Shown here in pieces: positions 50,860 to 63,364 of a stretch of DNA of 64,000 nucleotides. This stretch comes from Glossina fuscipes (Eukaryota; Arthropoda; Insecta; Diptera; Glossinidae), in assembly GCF_014805625.2 (NCBI RefSeq), contig NW_023998414.1:20352021-20416020 (forward strand), given 5' to 3'. Position numbers and translations under genes: made by a program. How positions within the stretch are numbered: position 1 is the stretch's first letter; each line of letters begins with the position of its first letter. The notes below the pieces were generated by a model. The model saw only the letters and a program-made list of their open reading frames with translations, did no database searches and was not told the origin of the DNA.

Positions 50860-51770
50860 CCGAAAGACCTCGAATGGTTAGTAATGGGTCAGTTTAGGCT
50901 GCACTTGCCCACGACGAGTTTGTTAACGCTAATCAGTCTGGGTACAAACTGGGGCATAGCTGTAACGTAGCGATTCATTTTTAAGTGACATTTGCCATAA
51001 GTTCACTGCCCTTGTAATAATTGATTGTTAGAAAGCTTTTGATACTGCCGACTACAAATTAGTGTTGCAAACTTTGGGTTCAGTTCGATTGCGATTAATC
51101 CGATCAGGTCTTATTTGGCGAATCGGCATGGTTGATTGTAATTTTTTCTCTGAATTGAAGGTGAACACTTCTGGTATGCCGCATAGGTTCATTCTGGGAC
51201 CTATCTTATTTAAAAACTTTATTCACGGTTTGGTTGCAAGTTGCCACAACTGTCGCATTTATTTATTTGTTGATGATACACAAATCCATCTCTCATGCTC
51301 ACGCGGAATGTTGGATGATTTGATCCAACGTATCGATGAAGATTCGGATAGCTTTACTTTCTGGTCTGATTCTAACAATCTAATGGTGAATACTAGCAAA
51401 ACTGCAGCCATCACTATTTTGCCGGTCGGCTGTGACTCCAATTCCTTGTCATCTGTTTAGAAGTTTGAAGAAGAGACTGAGATTGTTAGTGTAACCTGCT
51501 AGCTTGGGTTTAAGCTCAACTCTCACTTGAGTGCTGAAGTCTGATTCTAACAACCTAATGAGAAAATCTTGTTTGCTAAATCTCACTTTATCCCAAGTAA
51601 GTATTTATCAGCTGTAAACTTGTGGAACTCGTTACCACTTCGTATTAAAGCGATTATTAGCGGGGTGAAGGGGTTCTATAGTGTCCATTTAGGCTTTCTA
51701 CAATTTATAATTAGTAGTCTGTACCAATATCTCCAATCCAATACCTGCATCCAATACTGTATAACATAGT
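50860..51770 (+). mobile_element. Broken non-LTR retrotransposon (reverse transcriptase fragment)
   Basis: Pieces of a LINE-type reverse transcriptase in order: QSGYKLGHSC (about 50934), KAFDTADYKLVLQTLG (51032 on, the usual D-x-SKAFDTVDH block), SGMPHRFILGPILFKNFIHGL (normally SGVPQGSILGP), YLFVDDTQIHL (51260s, catalytic F/YxDD region with both Asp kept), NNLMVNTSKT, and after a frame change LWNSLPLRIK (51620s), the C-terminal motif. An in-frame stop lies before 51032 and a frame break follows 51460, so it is dead. Jockey/CR1-like clade by motif; no endonuclease domain is seen. Interrupted and 5' truncated. Confidence 0.85.
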
Positions 51771-53920
51771 TATTATCTATATATTACCATTACTCATAAC
51801 TAGTGCCGCAAGAGATTTTATATTATTTACAACAGTAATTATTTTATAATTATGTTGTCATTAATAATCATTGTTATTAATTAATAAACTAAATTAAAGT
51901 GAATTAAACAATCTTTACGTTTGGATCTACTGGCAAAAGATAATGTAAAAGCCAAATATAAATTTTACATCTAGTTTAGCTAAGGTAATGATTCTAGTCT
52001 CACAATCAGCATAATTTTAAATAAAAGACTAGGAACTTTACGCATTTGCTGTTATGTACACGACCTTTAAGTAAGGTAATGTGAATATATGACCTCCTCA
52101 TTGTGTCTAATCCGAAGCGCATCATGCGCCCAAAGGGTATATACATAAATTTCTTTGCTCTTCCCAGTCAACTAATATCTTTACTTTGGTAAACTTCTCT
52201 TCCGAATAATCTATTAGGATCATGATCACGTCATTTTCTTATATCGATTCACTTACAGTTCACAATAAAATATATGTTAATAACGCGGAACATTTACATA
52301 GAGTTTTCCAACATTGGCGATGGTTTTCAGTAATTGGATTACATAAAATGATCGAGACCCCATTTCGTTGACAACTTTATCATAATTCAACACCACAAAG
52401 CGGCCACAGCGACCTTCTATTCAGCTCTATTCTATTCGTTCCCCGTTGTCGCTTCCTTTTGATAAAGGAAGGTTATGAATTTTGTACTTTGAAGTCTGCT
52501 CTCTTTCAAGATGTTCGCAAAAGAACAAAGTTAGATGTCAAGACGCTTCGGACATAAAACTAAGGAAACTCTTTACAAAAACTTGGTAAATATATGCCAG
52601 CTGACTATATTCCGCAGTATTGGACCATCGTCAGTACCTTAAAATGTAGAACATCTGCATTATAGGACATTCTGACGAAACTTCAAATTTATATATGTAA
52701 ACTATAATTAGCAGCTTACTGGCAAAAATATCACATAAATCCTTAACCTCGTTTCACTTTATCTACCTAATAGCGACTCATTTAGCTTGTATATTGTCAA
52801 GCTCGACACATTAATTATTATATAAATATAAGCAAATAAGTCAACACTACGCCCCCATGTATGAACAAATGCAATATGCGACCATTTTTCGATGCATATT
52901 TCTATGTGTTCGATTGCTCTGCAGTGCATACGTCCGTCACTGTTCAATTTCAATCAACCGATCAGAGCAACGCCTTTTCCCAGAAAAAGGTTTATTTCTC
53001 CTTAAATACAAACACAAGTCAACTTTTTTTTTTTTAATTTTGTATTTTTTTTGAAAATCCTTCCAGTATATTAGACAATTTATAAACATGATCTGCGTCA
53101 TATTCGTGAAACATTATTTCCGTTCATTTTCAGGAACTCTACTCACTTACATAATATGCGAATACAATTAGCTCTCGATATCTCAAGCATGTTCATAGAT
53201 TGCATTCTTTGAAGTTCTAAAGCGAACCCCAATATTAATATATCCTCATCTTTTATCCATGCTGTGAAGATAACAACAATAGGAAATGCTTTGCAATTCG
53301 AAATTGTAAAGAGAATTATCTTACCATGAATAATTTTAGACGGTATTACGATTCTTTCCTTAATAAAATTTGCGAAAATCCTACTTTCTTTTGCAACGAA
53401 AATCGAAATCATTTCCAAGATCTTGCTTTCCAATTGTTAGATTTCGACTTATTCATTTTATTATTGTATTTCGAAACTGTCGTAATACCTCTATGCGAAT
53501 CAAATAATATAGTGACAACCTTTTAATTTGAATATTGGTATCAATATCTTAGGACATAGATTAAAAGAATTTCATGAATGCATCTGTATTAAGCTTTCAG
53601 TTTATATACATATAAGTATATATATAATTGCGTGTGTATAATACGCACGCACGTAAATAGTGATGATTCTAACATTGAAATTAATTTTAAATTAATTTTA
53701 CGTAAAATTAAAACAATTTACTACGTTTAAAAATTTGTTAAAATTATTATTGTGTACATCTAAATCACCGTTCTCATCGATCCATAGTCGCCCCTTAAAC
53801 TCACATAAGAATTCCAAAATGCTTAATTTATAACCGCTGTGCGATATTGTATACTAAATGGAAAGTGTTATTTTCAATAACCCTCGACTATATTTCTTTG
53901 TTCACTGCGGCAGAATGCAG
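51771..53920. other. Intergenic, no gene seen
   Basis: AT-rich sequence between the dead retrotransposon and the UPF0729 gene. All frames are short. It probably includes the 3' UTR of that gene at its right end. Confidence 0.6.
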
Positions 53921-54166
53921 TTACATGCTTCCTTCTTCCTTGGATTTTTTAGAATTTGCAACTTGTTCTGTTTGTGGTTTTTTAGCACCCGAATAAGCAC
54001 AAATTCCGCCCTTGCATTGAAATGGAAATTCCGGCGCTGCCTTTATTATGTTACCATCGGCATCTTTCTTTTCCCATGGATTCCAGTATCGTAACAAAAT
54101 GGGTTGAAAGAATCTATGCCATATGTACAACAGTACTGGTATAATAAAACAAGGCACACAAACCAT
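53921..54166 (-). CDS. UPF0729 / C18orf32-like small protein (CG18508-like)
   Basis: Intact 81-residue frame from ATG at 54164-54166 to TAA at 53921-53923. The start MVCVPCFIIPVLLYIWHRF, then QPILLRYWNPW, EKKDADGNI and FQCKGGIC are the hallmark blocks of the UPF0729 family (human C18orf32, Drosophila CG18508), as I recall them. The N-terminal hydrophobic stretch with two Cys is the membrane-associating part; the human protein is reported at the endoplasmic reticulum and lipid droplets, and its molecular function is unclear. The tail (KKPQTEQVANSKKSKEE) is polar and variable. It is convergent with Notch, with 6.3 kb between stop codons. A weak reverse-strand AATAAA lies at 53457-53462. The start is supported by family alignment; no intron is needed within the coding part. 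Confidence 0.9.
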   Translation of the reverse strand: MVCVPCFIIPVLLYIWHRFFQPILLRYWNPWEKKDADGNIIKAAPEFPFQCKGGICAYSGAKKPQTEQVANSKKSKEEGSM

Positions 54167-54282
54167 GTTGATACGAAGAGAAAGCTAAAGAAATAAAAAT
54201 TTCTACGATAATTCTTTAAAAAGTAAAAAAAAACCAAATTCCACTTCTCCCAAAGAAAATTGTTTTTTGTGATATGCAAAAC

Positions 54283-54720
54283 AGCTGTTTGAAATAGTTT
54301 TTATTATAACTGATTACACCTCTGGTTAAAACTTATCGGTTTTCATTGACGACTCATGTACATAAACGATAATTCGTTTTGATATTTGTATAAATTGCGA
54401 AAAATATTACATAGCGTAAAAAATATGTGTATATATATATTTGTATAAATATATATTTGCGTTTGTGATTATGGACCGCACCTAGTACGTATTAGTTATG
54501 AACGTAAAAATAGCTGTTTGAAATAATTTTTATTATAACTGATTACATCTCTGGTTAAAAGTATCGGCTCTCATTGACAACTTATGTACATAAATTATAA
54601 TTCGTATTGGTATTCGTATAAGTGTTGCAAGTATTACATAGCCCAAAAAAATTTGAACTTCATATATATATAAATACTACTAATACTATTAGCTACGCAT
54701 ACTACGTACTAATTATGAAT
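54283..54720. repeat. Diverged direct tandem duplication, period about 229 bp
   Basis: Copy 1 spans about 54283-54511 and copy 2 about 54512-54720. Shared blocks in order are AGCTGTTTGAAATA, TTTTTATTATAACTGATTAC, TCTCTGGTTAAAA, TATGTACATAAA, TATTACATAG and an ACGTA-TTATGAA end. Substitutions and small indels separate the copies. It lies directly upstream of the - strand UPF0729 gene. Confidence 0.85.
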
Positions 54721-57700
54721 ATTTGTCGTATTTCATTATCATAAGCCTGCTTAAATGAATACGATTGAAGGATGCACGCATATTGAATTTATTTAACTTC
54801 GGAATGAAAGGCACAGTTTGCAGTCTTCTTGAGTTGATCAGTCGTTAACCACGTAAAATCCGTATCATTTACTATGGTTTGAAGTTTAAGCTTAACCAAG
54901 ATTTCTGTATAGAAATTTCCAGATATATTAAACTTCAAAAATAAGCTAATTTTTTCTTAGGCATAGCCAGCATTGCCAAGATTAAAAATTTAAGTTGAAA
55001 GCAATGAAAACAATGCGTTTTCACGTAAGGGAGTTTTTAAGCATATCAGGAAAGATGGTAAACTTTTTAACAAGCTTGCTAATCAACTACGCCATTCATA
55101 TTCTTAACATTAATTTTTAACAATATGTTAAAATTGATTCGCTTTCCAACAAAACGGATACGCACAATCATAATAATGGTGGCAAAACTAAATAATAAAC
55201 TAGAAAACCTTGTGTTAGTTCCTATAAATCGTATTAACTAATTCATTTATTGGTAACAATCTCTACGTTATTTGAAATGATTTATCGATAATGTACATAG
55301 GAACGCTGTTGTCAGCTACATCATTTTTTAAAGAATATGCAGAGTTGCAAAAAAGCGTAGGTCCCAACTCTTAATGTACTTTCATGTTCTTAATGCGAAT
55401 GGAATGTTGCTCGTTACAGGGTTTTTACTACCCCGTTTTACTCTTACCTGAACATTTTAAGAAAGAATACCACACGACTTCTGACTTACCCTTCACGTGA
55501 ATTACTAAGCACTTCTATTGCAATAAGGGAATATGTATCAACGATACAAAGAGAGCATTTTTTACAAATTAAAGAAATATATAAAAGTATATAAAAAATG
55601 AAGGAAAATATAATTGCCAACTTGATTCGTTTACGTTATTGAAAGTTTGGCATTATTTATACCTTAATGGTTAATTATTAAAAGTTGCGTAAAATGCATA
55701 TATAAAATTATTTTAAAAAAAGAAAAATTTTAAGTTAAAAAAATGTTTAGTTTGAACGTTTACTTTTATTTTTGGCTTTGCTTGGAAATAAAATTCTATT
55801 TCTGAGAGTAAAAATTACTTTCCTGTATACTTCTTATGTAGATACAAAAGCACGTTTCTCCAATTCTCCAAATTTTTCAATTATTATGGCTACAATAAAA
55901 ATAAAAGAAAATAAATAAAAAATCGACTAAGTAATTAAACAATTATAAGTGAGAAGTTCATCCAACAACTTAGATTTTCTATGATTTTCTATGATTTTAA
56001 ATAAAATACTGTTGTTGGATCTGGAATGCTAATACAATACATGGAATTTTCGATCAAATTTACTCAATAAAATACTACATCGTACTAAGTGAAACAAGTG
56101 TAGATGTTAGTTTTTCCGTTTTTTTCTTTAGTTTGGTCGTTGCCAAAATGGGCTTTCTAATTGTTTTCTTCGCAACATTCTCTTTGCATCAGGTGTTCCT
56201 CAACGAGGCCATCATGACTCTACTCTTTTCACTTTCTTATACAAATTATCGCCACGTTCGAATATTTTTCTCATTCTTACAATATGATAAAAAACAAATG
56301 ATATTGGTTTGGTAGTTCCCTACATTCACATAAATATTGCCATGAATTTTTGTTCGCTATATTGTACGCGCGTTAGTGTGTATTCAATTTTATATATAAT
56401 TGCTATTATTATCATTATCGTTTGTCTCTTCCTCGTTTGATATAGTTTAAACTTAAAGTTGAAATCTTCTTAAGTAATTAAGCCTTAGCTCTTTATTATA
56501 TAACTATAAGTTATACTTCAGAAGTTTTAGTAACGCTATTAGCTGAAGTTTATGTTCAATGAAATTGTACGTAATTATAAATTAGTTAAATTCTTGATAT
56601 CTCGAATACCATCTTGTCAAATTATGGATTCTAATAATGCGCTCATTTGTAAAGGTTGCGTTATTGACCGCTAGTGTATATAATTAACTAGTGAAAGTAA
56701 CGAGTGCAAACCCTATGCATATTCATTCTGCTTGGTTCAGATTTTAAATTCCGTGTTTTTGCATATAGTGGGAAAAGAGCAACATCAGACCAATCTCTAT
56801 GCATTAATTGCGTTCTACTAAATACTGTGTCTATACCGAGGTAACCCTAATAACTAGACATGAATGTAAATTTCAAAGCTTGGCAATATTTTCTTATTGT
56901 TAAATTAAAAGTAAATTTTGCTCTCAGAAAAGTCAAAACAGGTCTCACTAAGTATGTAAAGTAAAGACATCAGCAAAGCAAAAATTTCTTATTTTCTTTC
57001 TCGTTCTCATCGGATTCGGTCTTGTTTGGTGAATGTTGTGAACCGTATTTTTTTTATTTTTTTTTATTTTGCGTTTCCAACAATTTCATTTTTTCTCTTA
57101 TCTGTGTGTGGGTTTTGTAAAATACTAATGTGATAAAATCAAAGGTGAAGATAGAATCGAAATGATGGCTAAAGGTATGATTGATGGATTTCAACTAACG
57201 TTGCCGAAGTAGCGAAAACAGATTTATTTTGTGTGCTCCGTAAAGACGAATTTTCCCCAAATTTTTTAGATCAACGATAATAATATTCAAGCCAAAAAAA
57301 AAAGTATTGAATCTATCAAATCGTACAAGAATAATTGTAAGATAAAAGCGAAAAATTGACGGAGATCTGCAGAGAGAACAACAATGTGGAGTCCAACACA
57401 TATTAAAGTGACAAGTACGTATATGTATGTAACAGGAATGGAGTAGCCATAATGTCAGAGAATATTTCAATAGCAGATATTTCCAATGTCTACTTTATGC
57501 ATTTTTTTTTTTACAATACTATTCAATTCAAATTTCTAAAGATGATTAATGAACGCATAATGCATATAGACTCCACCTTAACGAGAGTTTTTGTTTTGTG
57601 GTTGTTGATTAAATTATGTGCTTTTCTGCTATTGTTAAGTGATTAAATCGATCAATACAATGTATGCCAGTAAATTATGATAGTGTCAAAAAACTAAAGA

Positions 57701-58949
57701 GGGCGTTTTGAAAAATTTTCTTCTTACTCTTTAGGGATGTATTTTTATTTTAAAAAAATGTGCAAACATTTTTTTGCAATTATATTTAAACGTTTGAAAA
57801 ATTAATAGTCAAATGGCCCTCAAAAGGTAAACCGCACCCAAGTTGCTTATGATATTTATGTACGCGCAACAAAAGTTTATATCGAAAAAAAGTGAACTTT
57901 TTGAAGGCCTAATATTTGTTTAATAGTAGCTATGACAATGTTGATTATAACAGATAACTAACTGGAAAGACAGGGAAGGGCTTTCTTTGCATCGTTTTGT
58001 TGTTTTTTGTTGTCTCTGTTTTGTGTGCCGAAACCAAACTGAATCATTTTTCCTATTTTATTTATTATTAATACTTTATGTACTGCATTCTCTATTAAGC
58101 ACATACATGAACAATTAGCATATATATATACCTACCTACACAATCAAAGCAATTGAAGCCATCATCTATATTATGCTTAACCCAAAAAAAGCAAACAACA
58201 ACTTCAGTAATAACAATAACAATAACAACGAATTACGCCAAACGTAATGTTTCCAGGTGGATCGGAATGTAAATACATAAATAACGAATTACGTTTAATG
58301 TTTACTTCTTTGTGGTATGCTGCACTTGTTAGTATATTATATGCTTTTATATAGTTCTTATACTCTTGTCTGGTTTGTCGTTTTATTAGATTTTTATGCC
58401 CATAATAGTGATTAGTGGGTCGATTGACCGGCTACGTACTAAGCATTGATGCCAAGACTTGAGGAATGATAATAAACACATGTTTTCGCTGTTGCGTTAT
58501 ACAATTGCAATTTCTACCTGTACGCTACGTCAATAACAGGTTACTCTTAACTAGTTTTATGTAAAAAAAAAAAAATGTTTCTTTTTTCTCAACAATCAAA
58601 TAATCACCAATTTGGTGAATCTTCTGGGTTAAAAAGAAAAATAAAAAAAAAAAACTTGGATGAGGGAGAGAGAGAATGAGCTGAAGATTGGAAGAGAAGA
58701 AGTAAGATTGAGACTGATTTTGATGTCTCACATATTGCTCGCAATATCTAATGAACCATTATTTTTTTTTTTAGAGCCTTCACTAAAATATGTTTTTCTA
58801 CCAAGAATATCGTTCTCTATGTTCAAAAATAGAGCGCATTGACACCTGCTAAAGCAATTATATGTATAATTATATACATATCGCCTGCATGTATTTGATT
58901 ACTTTTTCACTTGAAAAAGTCCTTTGTTGAGAAAAATTGGTACGATATA
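54721..58949. other. Intergenic, no gene seen
   Basis: AT-rich with short unconserved ORFs. The only recognisable item is the weak reverse-transcriptase trace at 56.1 kb. Confidence 0.6.
56105..56330 (+). mobile_element. Possible second reverse-transcriptase trace
   Basis: In one frame the translation around 56190 reads ASGVPQRGHHDSTLFTFLYKL, resembling the SGVPQGSHLGPLLFxLFIND block of non-LTR reverse transcriptases. No YADD block follows and there are nearby stops. A single motif, so weak. Confidence 0.35.
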
Positions 58950-59650
58950 TATTAATAAAAATATTTTGCATCATTTTCTATAACTTTTTTCCATCTTGCT
59001 GGCAACATGCTGGCATACCATGTCGAAAGAACGACATTGGTTTGCCAGAATCCAGAGGTCAGCCAAGCTATGCTGCACAGATTTGAACAAGTGGCAATCA
59101 GAAGCTACTACGTTGGGTGAGCACGCTAGATGCGGCAGGATATCCTATTCGAATTGCAACAGTATGTACTTGACAACTTTTGCAATATGTGACTGAGCGT
59201 TGCCATGCAAGAGGATGACTTTGCATCTGTTAACCGCTATTGTTGGTCTCTTTCCCAACAATATATCGTTCAATTTATTCAATTGACGTCGGTAGATATT
59301 TACATAAGAACTTAATTCGGTTCTCGCAATTCGTTATACCTTGTCGATCCTAGACTAATCTATGACTTTTCGCACTTGGTTCCATAACGCAAACAAACCG
59401 CGACGTTGAAACGCTTCGGAATGGCATCTTCAGTCAATTCGTGTGATAGCCATATTCTCTCCGTTTGGATCTTCCTCATCGCATATCAACAGTTAGAAGC
59501 AGTTGCTTCATTAACTGCTAACGTGTTTGAAACTTCGTTGACAGTTTGAGCTGGAATTCCCTCCATTAAGTCATGCTATTGATTGTCTTTGAACTTAGTA
59601 TCTCAAAGACCGTTTAAAATTTGTCTTACGCAAGATTTAATCATAGTTAT
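58950..59650 (-). mobile_element. Mariner (Tc1/mariner) transposase relic
   Basis: Reverse-strand reading with several frame shifts and stops. From N- to C-terminal side: WLSHELTED (about 59440), RRQLNKLNDILLGKRP (about 59270), VILLHGNAQSHIAKVVKYI (about 59190), ILPHLACSP and CHLFKSVQHSLAD (about 59100), and LPARWKKVIENDAKYF (about 58960-59005). These match the WVPHELTE, LLHDNARPH, LPHPAYSPD, YHLFRS and LPERWEKV blocks of mariner transposases. The catalytic HDNA Asp is Gly here and SPD is SPN, so it is inactive. Terminal inverted repeats were not recognised. Confidence 0.85.
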
Positions 59651-59984
59651 TCACTAAGCTGCGACATTTTACTGTGCATGCAAACGATCCTGTTAGAATA
59701 TGCATTTGTCTCAGTTGTGTTTTAAATTGATTTAATTGGACATTTTTTAATAAAAGTTTTAACAACGTCGTTCGTCATAATTGTCATTTTTACGATGGGT
59801 TTTCAAGCAGCAAAAATTTCATTTTATTATTTAGTACGTTGTGAGACCTTCTTCTCTTCTTTTCATTATCTTTTTTCATTTTCATGAAATCATACACAGT
59901 GCAGTTTTTGATGTTAGATTATTATTATTATTGGTTTAATACTTTTAGGGACACTAGAGATTTCGATTGATTTCCAAAAATAAA

Positions 59985-60530
59985 CAATCAACTTTCCCCA
60001 CCCGCCCAACCGAGGACCGGATCGTCTCTGCCTAACGTGGAAAGCACCAATCGAAATGAACTCTCAACGATCAGTTAGAAGGTACGGTTCAGCTAATCGC
60101 GAACAAGGACAGATAGAGTATTAAATTACATAGCGATTAAGTGCTTAGTAATCTTTCCCGTAAAAGCAAGTAATGCTTTTAATCATTTGTGCAAAGTCAT
60201 TCGTGTAAAGGAATAATGCATTATTATATTAATATGGTCAAAAGGTCAGACAGTCGGAGGTTGTAGCGGATAAAGGGATGTGTCATTGCAAGGCTTGTTG
60301 GTTCAGCAGTAATGGCGGATGGTTCTACTATTCCCTTATCCAAAAAAATACCCCACACAGACCGTTACACTGAAGAAATACGCACCTGGGGATAGACGGG
60401 CGACTGAAACTTTCTTACCGGACGGGCTCATGTTATGCCCTGTGTTCTTCTACATCCTGTCGAGTTTACGTTCGACTTGATGACAGCAGCCAAAGTCAGT
60501 AAGATTATAGTTGTCATTATGTTGACTCCC
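59985..60530. other. GC-richer patch of unknown origin
   Basis: Stretches such as CCCACCCGCCCAACCGAGG, GACCGGATCGTCTCTGCC and GGACGGGCTCATG stand out from the AT-rich flanks. No long frame on either strand. Probably a fragment of a mobile element, but not identified. Confidence 0.4.
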
Positions 60531-62479
60531 TAAACCTTCGGATAGTGTCATTGTTAATGCATTTTATTAAATGCATATTATTTATATTAACTAGTCTCTG
60601 TGAAACATTTATCTTTATTTTAGATAGTAAGTCAGCAAGTCTTTAGTCAGATACATTGTAGTGTCTCTGCATACTTCATAACAATAATCAGAATATAATA
60701 GTGCAACTCTTGGCGAATCCGATGCAATCTCCATACTGCATGTAAAAATCAAACAGCTTTAGCGTAGCATAATTATTTTAGGTCAGAAGTTTATAAATAT
60801 ATTCATATAAAGATGATCCCAAACAGGGTAAAGGGAACAAAATGTTGTTTGATACTACAAAAGAGTTCAATTTCTTTGCAAGCTATTTTTCAATTCGAAT
60901 AAATTTCTTTATAGTAAACAAATGAAAGACGACCGTCCTTCTACTTGACTGTTTCCTCGACAAACAAAAGCGCATTATTTTGGCTCGTTTGTCAATACAA
61001 CAAAATTTGTTTATAGTTAACAAACTTTGCGTATGTTTAGCTTACTTTAAGATCAAATGGTACATTAATAAATTAACCCAGAATGTAACAAACATGCTCA
61101 CAGACACGTCAAAAGTCATAAGGCATTTTTTTTCTTTGTGCTTCTCGTAACATAACAAACTTCTGCTGTGAGGAAATTCATATCAAAGATTTCGTTGCAT
61201 CTCTTGCTCTGTGATAATATGTTTGTTATAATAACACAAAAATTACAAGAACAAAATATATGGTTTTTTCTTATTAATTAGTGATCGCATACAACGCCAG
61301 AAAACCATTTATGTATCTAAACCAATAAAGTCTACAAAAAATATATCCTTTTACGCGGAAATTGAATCCTCGCTAGCGTACAATAAATTTATTTCAATAA
61401 CAGTGATTGGCATATGAAGAAATCGTTGCATCTGCCACGTTTGTAAAATCCGTCCTGTTGCTGAAATATGTTCGAAATTTACAAGAATCATAAATGAAAT
61501 GAAAGACTACAAGAATCATAAATCAAATCGATGCTGAATTATATTCATATTATATACGTTGCAAATGATAATAGTGTGTGTGTGTGTTTGTTGTATCGGT
61601 GCAAAAATGATTATCACACAAAACAGCAAATCTTTTACATTTGAAGAAAATTTTATCGAGAGATAATTCATTTCATGAAATAAGTCTGTAGTGACAAAGT
61701 GTTTACACTGGTGTGGCAGAATAGGCGAGTACCATACGCGCTCTAAGCATGGCGCGAAACGATTTAAATGATGACCATAGTATATAGGGTATAGGGATAA
61801 GGGTATCAGAGATCAGCCAAAAATTCCATTATTATTACATTAATTGAAATGGAATTAAATCTGTTCAATCTTTCAAAGCGAGTAGGGCTTTCAATTTCGT
61901 TGATCGACCTTATGTGATTGATATTTGAAGTAAAAATTGCATTTTAACTGTCAACTACGTGCCCTATTCACTTAATTTAGTGCATGCAGTTTTCACTTAT
62001 TCGGAAGTATGAATGATGGACGGATGGAAGAGTGGACCCTCCTGTGTAGAATCTGACCGGATGTGTTCTAAAGTCTTTGTTTTCATTTAGAATCCGTCTT
62101 ATTTACTTAAGAGCACACCTCATAGCCTCCTATTAATTACAATATTATTGAGGTGTTGAAGGTTTTCGTTAACAAGTCATGGCAAAGCGTAAATACAACG
62201 ACATTATTTTGTAACGATTTGCTGCCTTTGTGTTTTTCTCATTTTTCCCAAAAACTTTCTTTATCAACTTAACTTTTGAAAAGAGAAAAAATTGCACCTA
62301 GAGAAAGTGCAAGATTTTGGAGTTTTAATATTTAAGGCTCTGTTCTGTTCCACATTTCGTTTTTTTTTTTTTTCTTTTTTATATCGAATATTGAAGGAAT
62401 ACGGGGTTAAGCTAGGCCTATCGTTGCGGTTGTAATATCCGCAATTGACCATCAAGTAAGCCCATTAAATAGAGGAGCC
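60531..62479. other. Intergenic, no gene seen
   Basis: AT-rich, with no frame or motif I recognise. Confidence 0.6.
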
Positions 62480-62900
62480 CTAGATGGATTTAAACGCCCT
62501 TTGTGTTTATCGGTGTAATTATTTTCATGGCGACGGAAATCTAACGTCTTCCAGACTTCTTTACTTAGTAATCAATTATTGTGAAGGTTCGAAATTTTTT
62601 ACAGTCCTTTGTATTATTGAGGTCGAAAGCATTTTACTCCGGACTGCGGAGTGTGATGCTCGTAATTTATACCATACATTGAAATTTGGTATGAAAAAAT
62701 TTTTACCAATTTTTGTCAAATGCGAGGTTGACGTATATTTGAAACGTTAGGTTCTCATTATAGCAAATTTGGTGATCTAGGGAACAGTTAACCGGAGGAT
62801 TAATGGATGGATTGGCAGACGCATATGGCTAAATCAGTTTAGAAGTGTACTACGATAGGGATTATCTAAATCGCACAGAAGTTGCAAACATGGGTTTCAT
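62480..62900 (+). repeat. Decayed dispersed repeat of the second subfamily
   Basis: Contains ATTGAAATTTGGTATGAAAA, ATTGGCAGACGCATATGGCT and AAATCAGTTTAGAAG, as in the copy at 1.85 kb. The 88-residue ORF over this stretch is repeat sequence, not a gene. Confidence 0.5.
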
Positions 62901-63325
62901 GGGTTCCATGGGTCTTGGAAAAAAAAGAACGAAAGTCTCCTCTCACGAAAAGTGATTAACTTTTAATTCTTTTACGAAGAAGCATTAAATTGTGTGCCAC
63001 CTTTGCTGCAATACGTTTTAAAAAGTCCCTGAAGGGAGAATAAATTTAGTTTTCCATCACACTCGTACTAAAGTGCTTTCTAAGTGGAATGTGATTTCTT
63101 GGTTGTTTAAAAGCAAATATTTAACCTGTCAAGTCGCTCCTCAAATCTGAAAACAGACGCGTACACAGCAAAATCGAATTACTTTGACGAAAAAATGTGT
63201 TCTACTTTGTGAGCATGTGCACATTTTATATATATATATATTTAGTTCCCACAGTTGGTAGAAATCCAATTAACAAAAATGTTTTTCTTCATTTTTATAG
63301 ACCAAAAAAAAAAAAAAAAAAACCA

Positions 63326-63364
<39 letters not shown>

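Noticed and set aside
62484..62750. 88-codon frame on the + strand
   Set aside because: Lies in a decayed dispersed repeat of the same kind seen at 1.7-2.0 kb.
63246..63253. TTCCCACA, a reverse Su(H)-type match
   Set aside because: Isolated, in repeat-rich intergenic sequence 16 kb past Notch; expected by chance.
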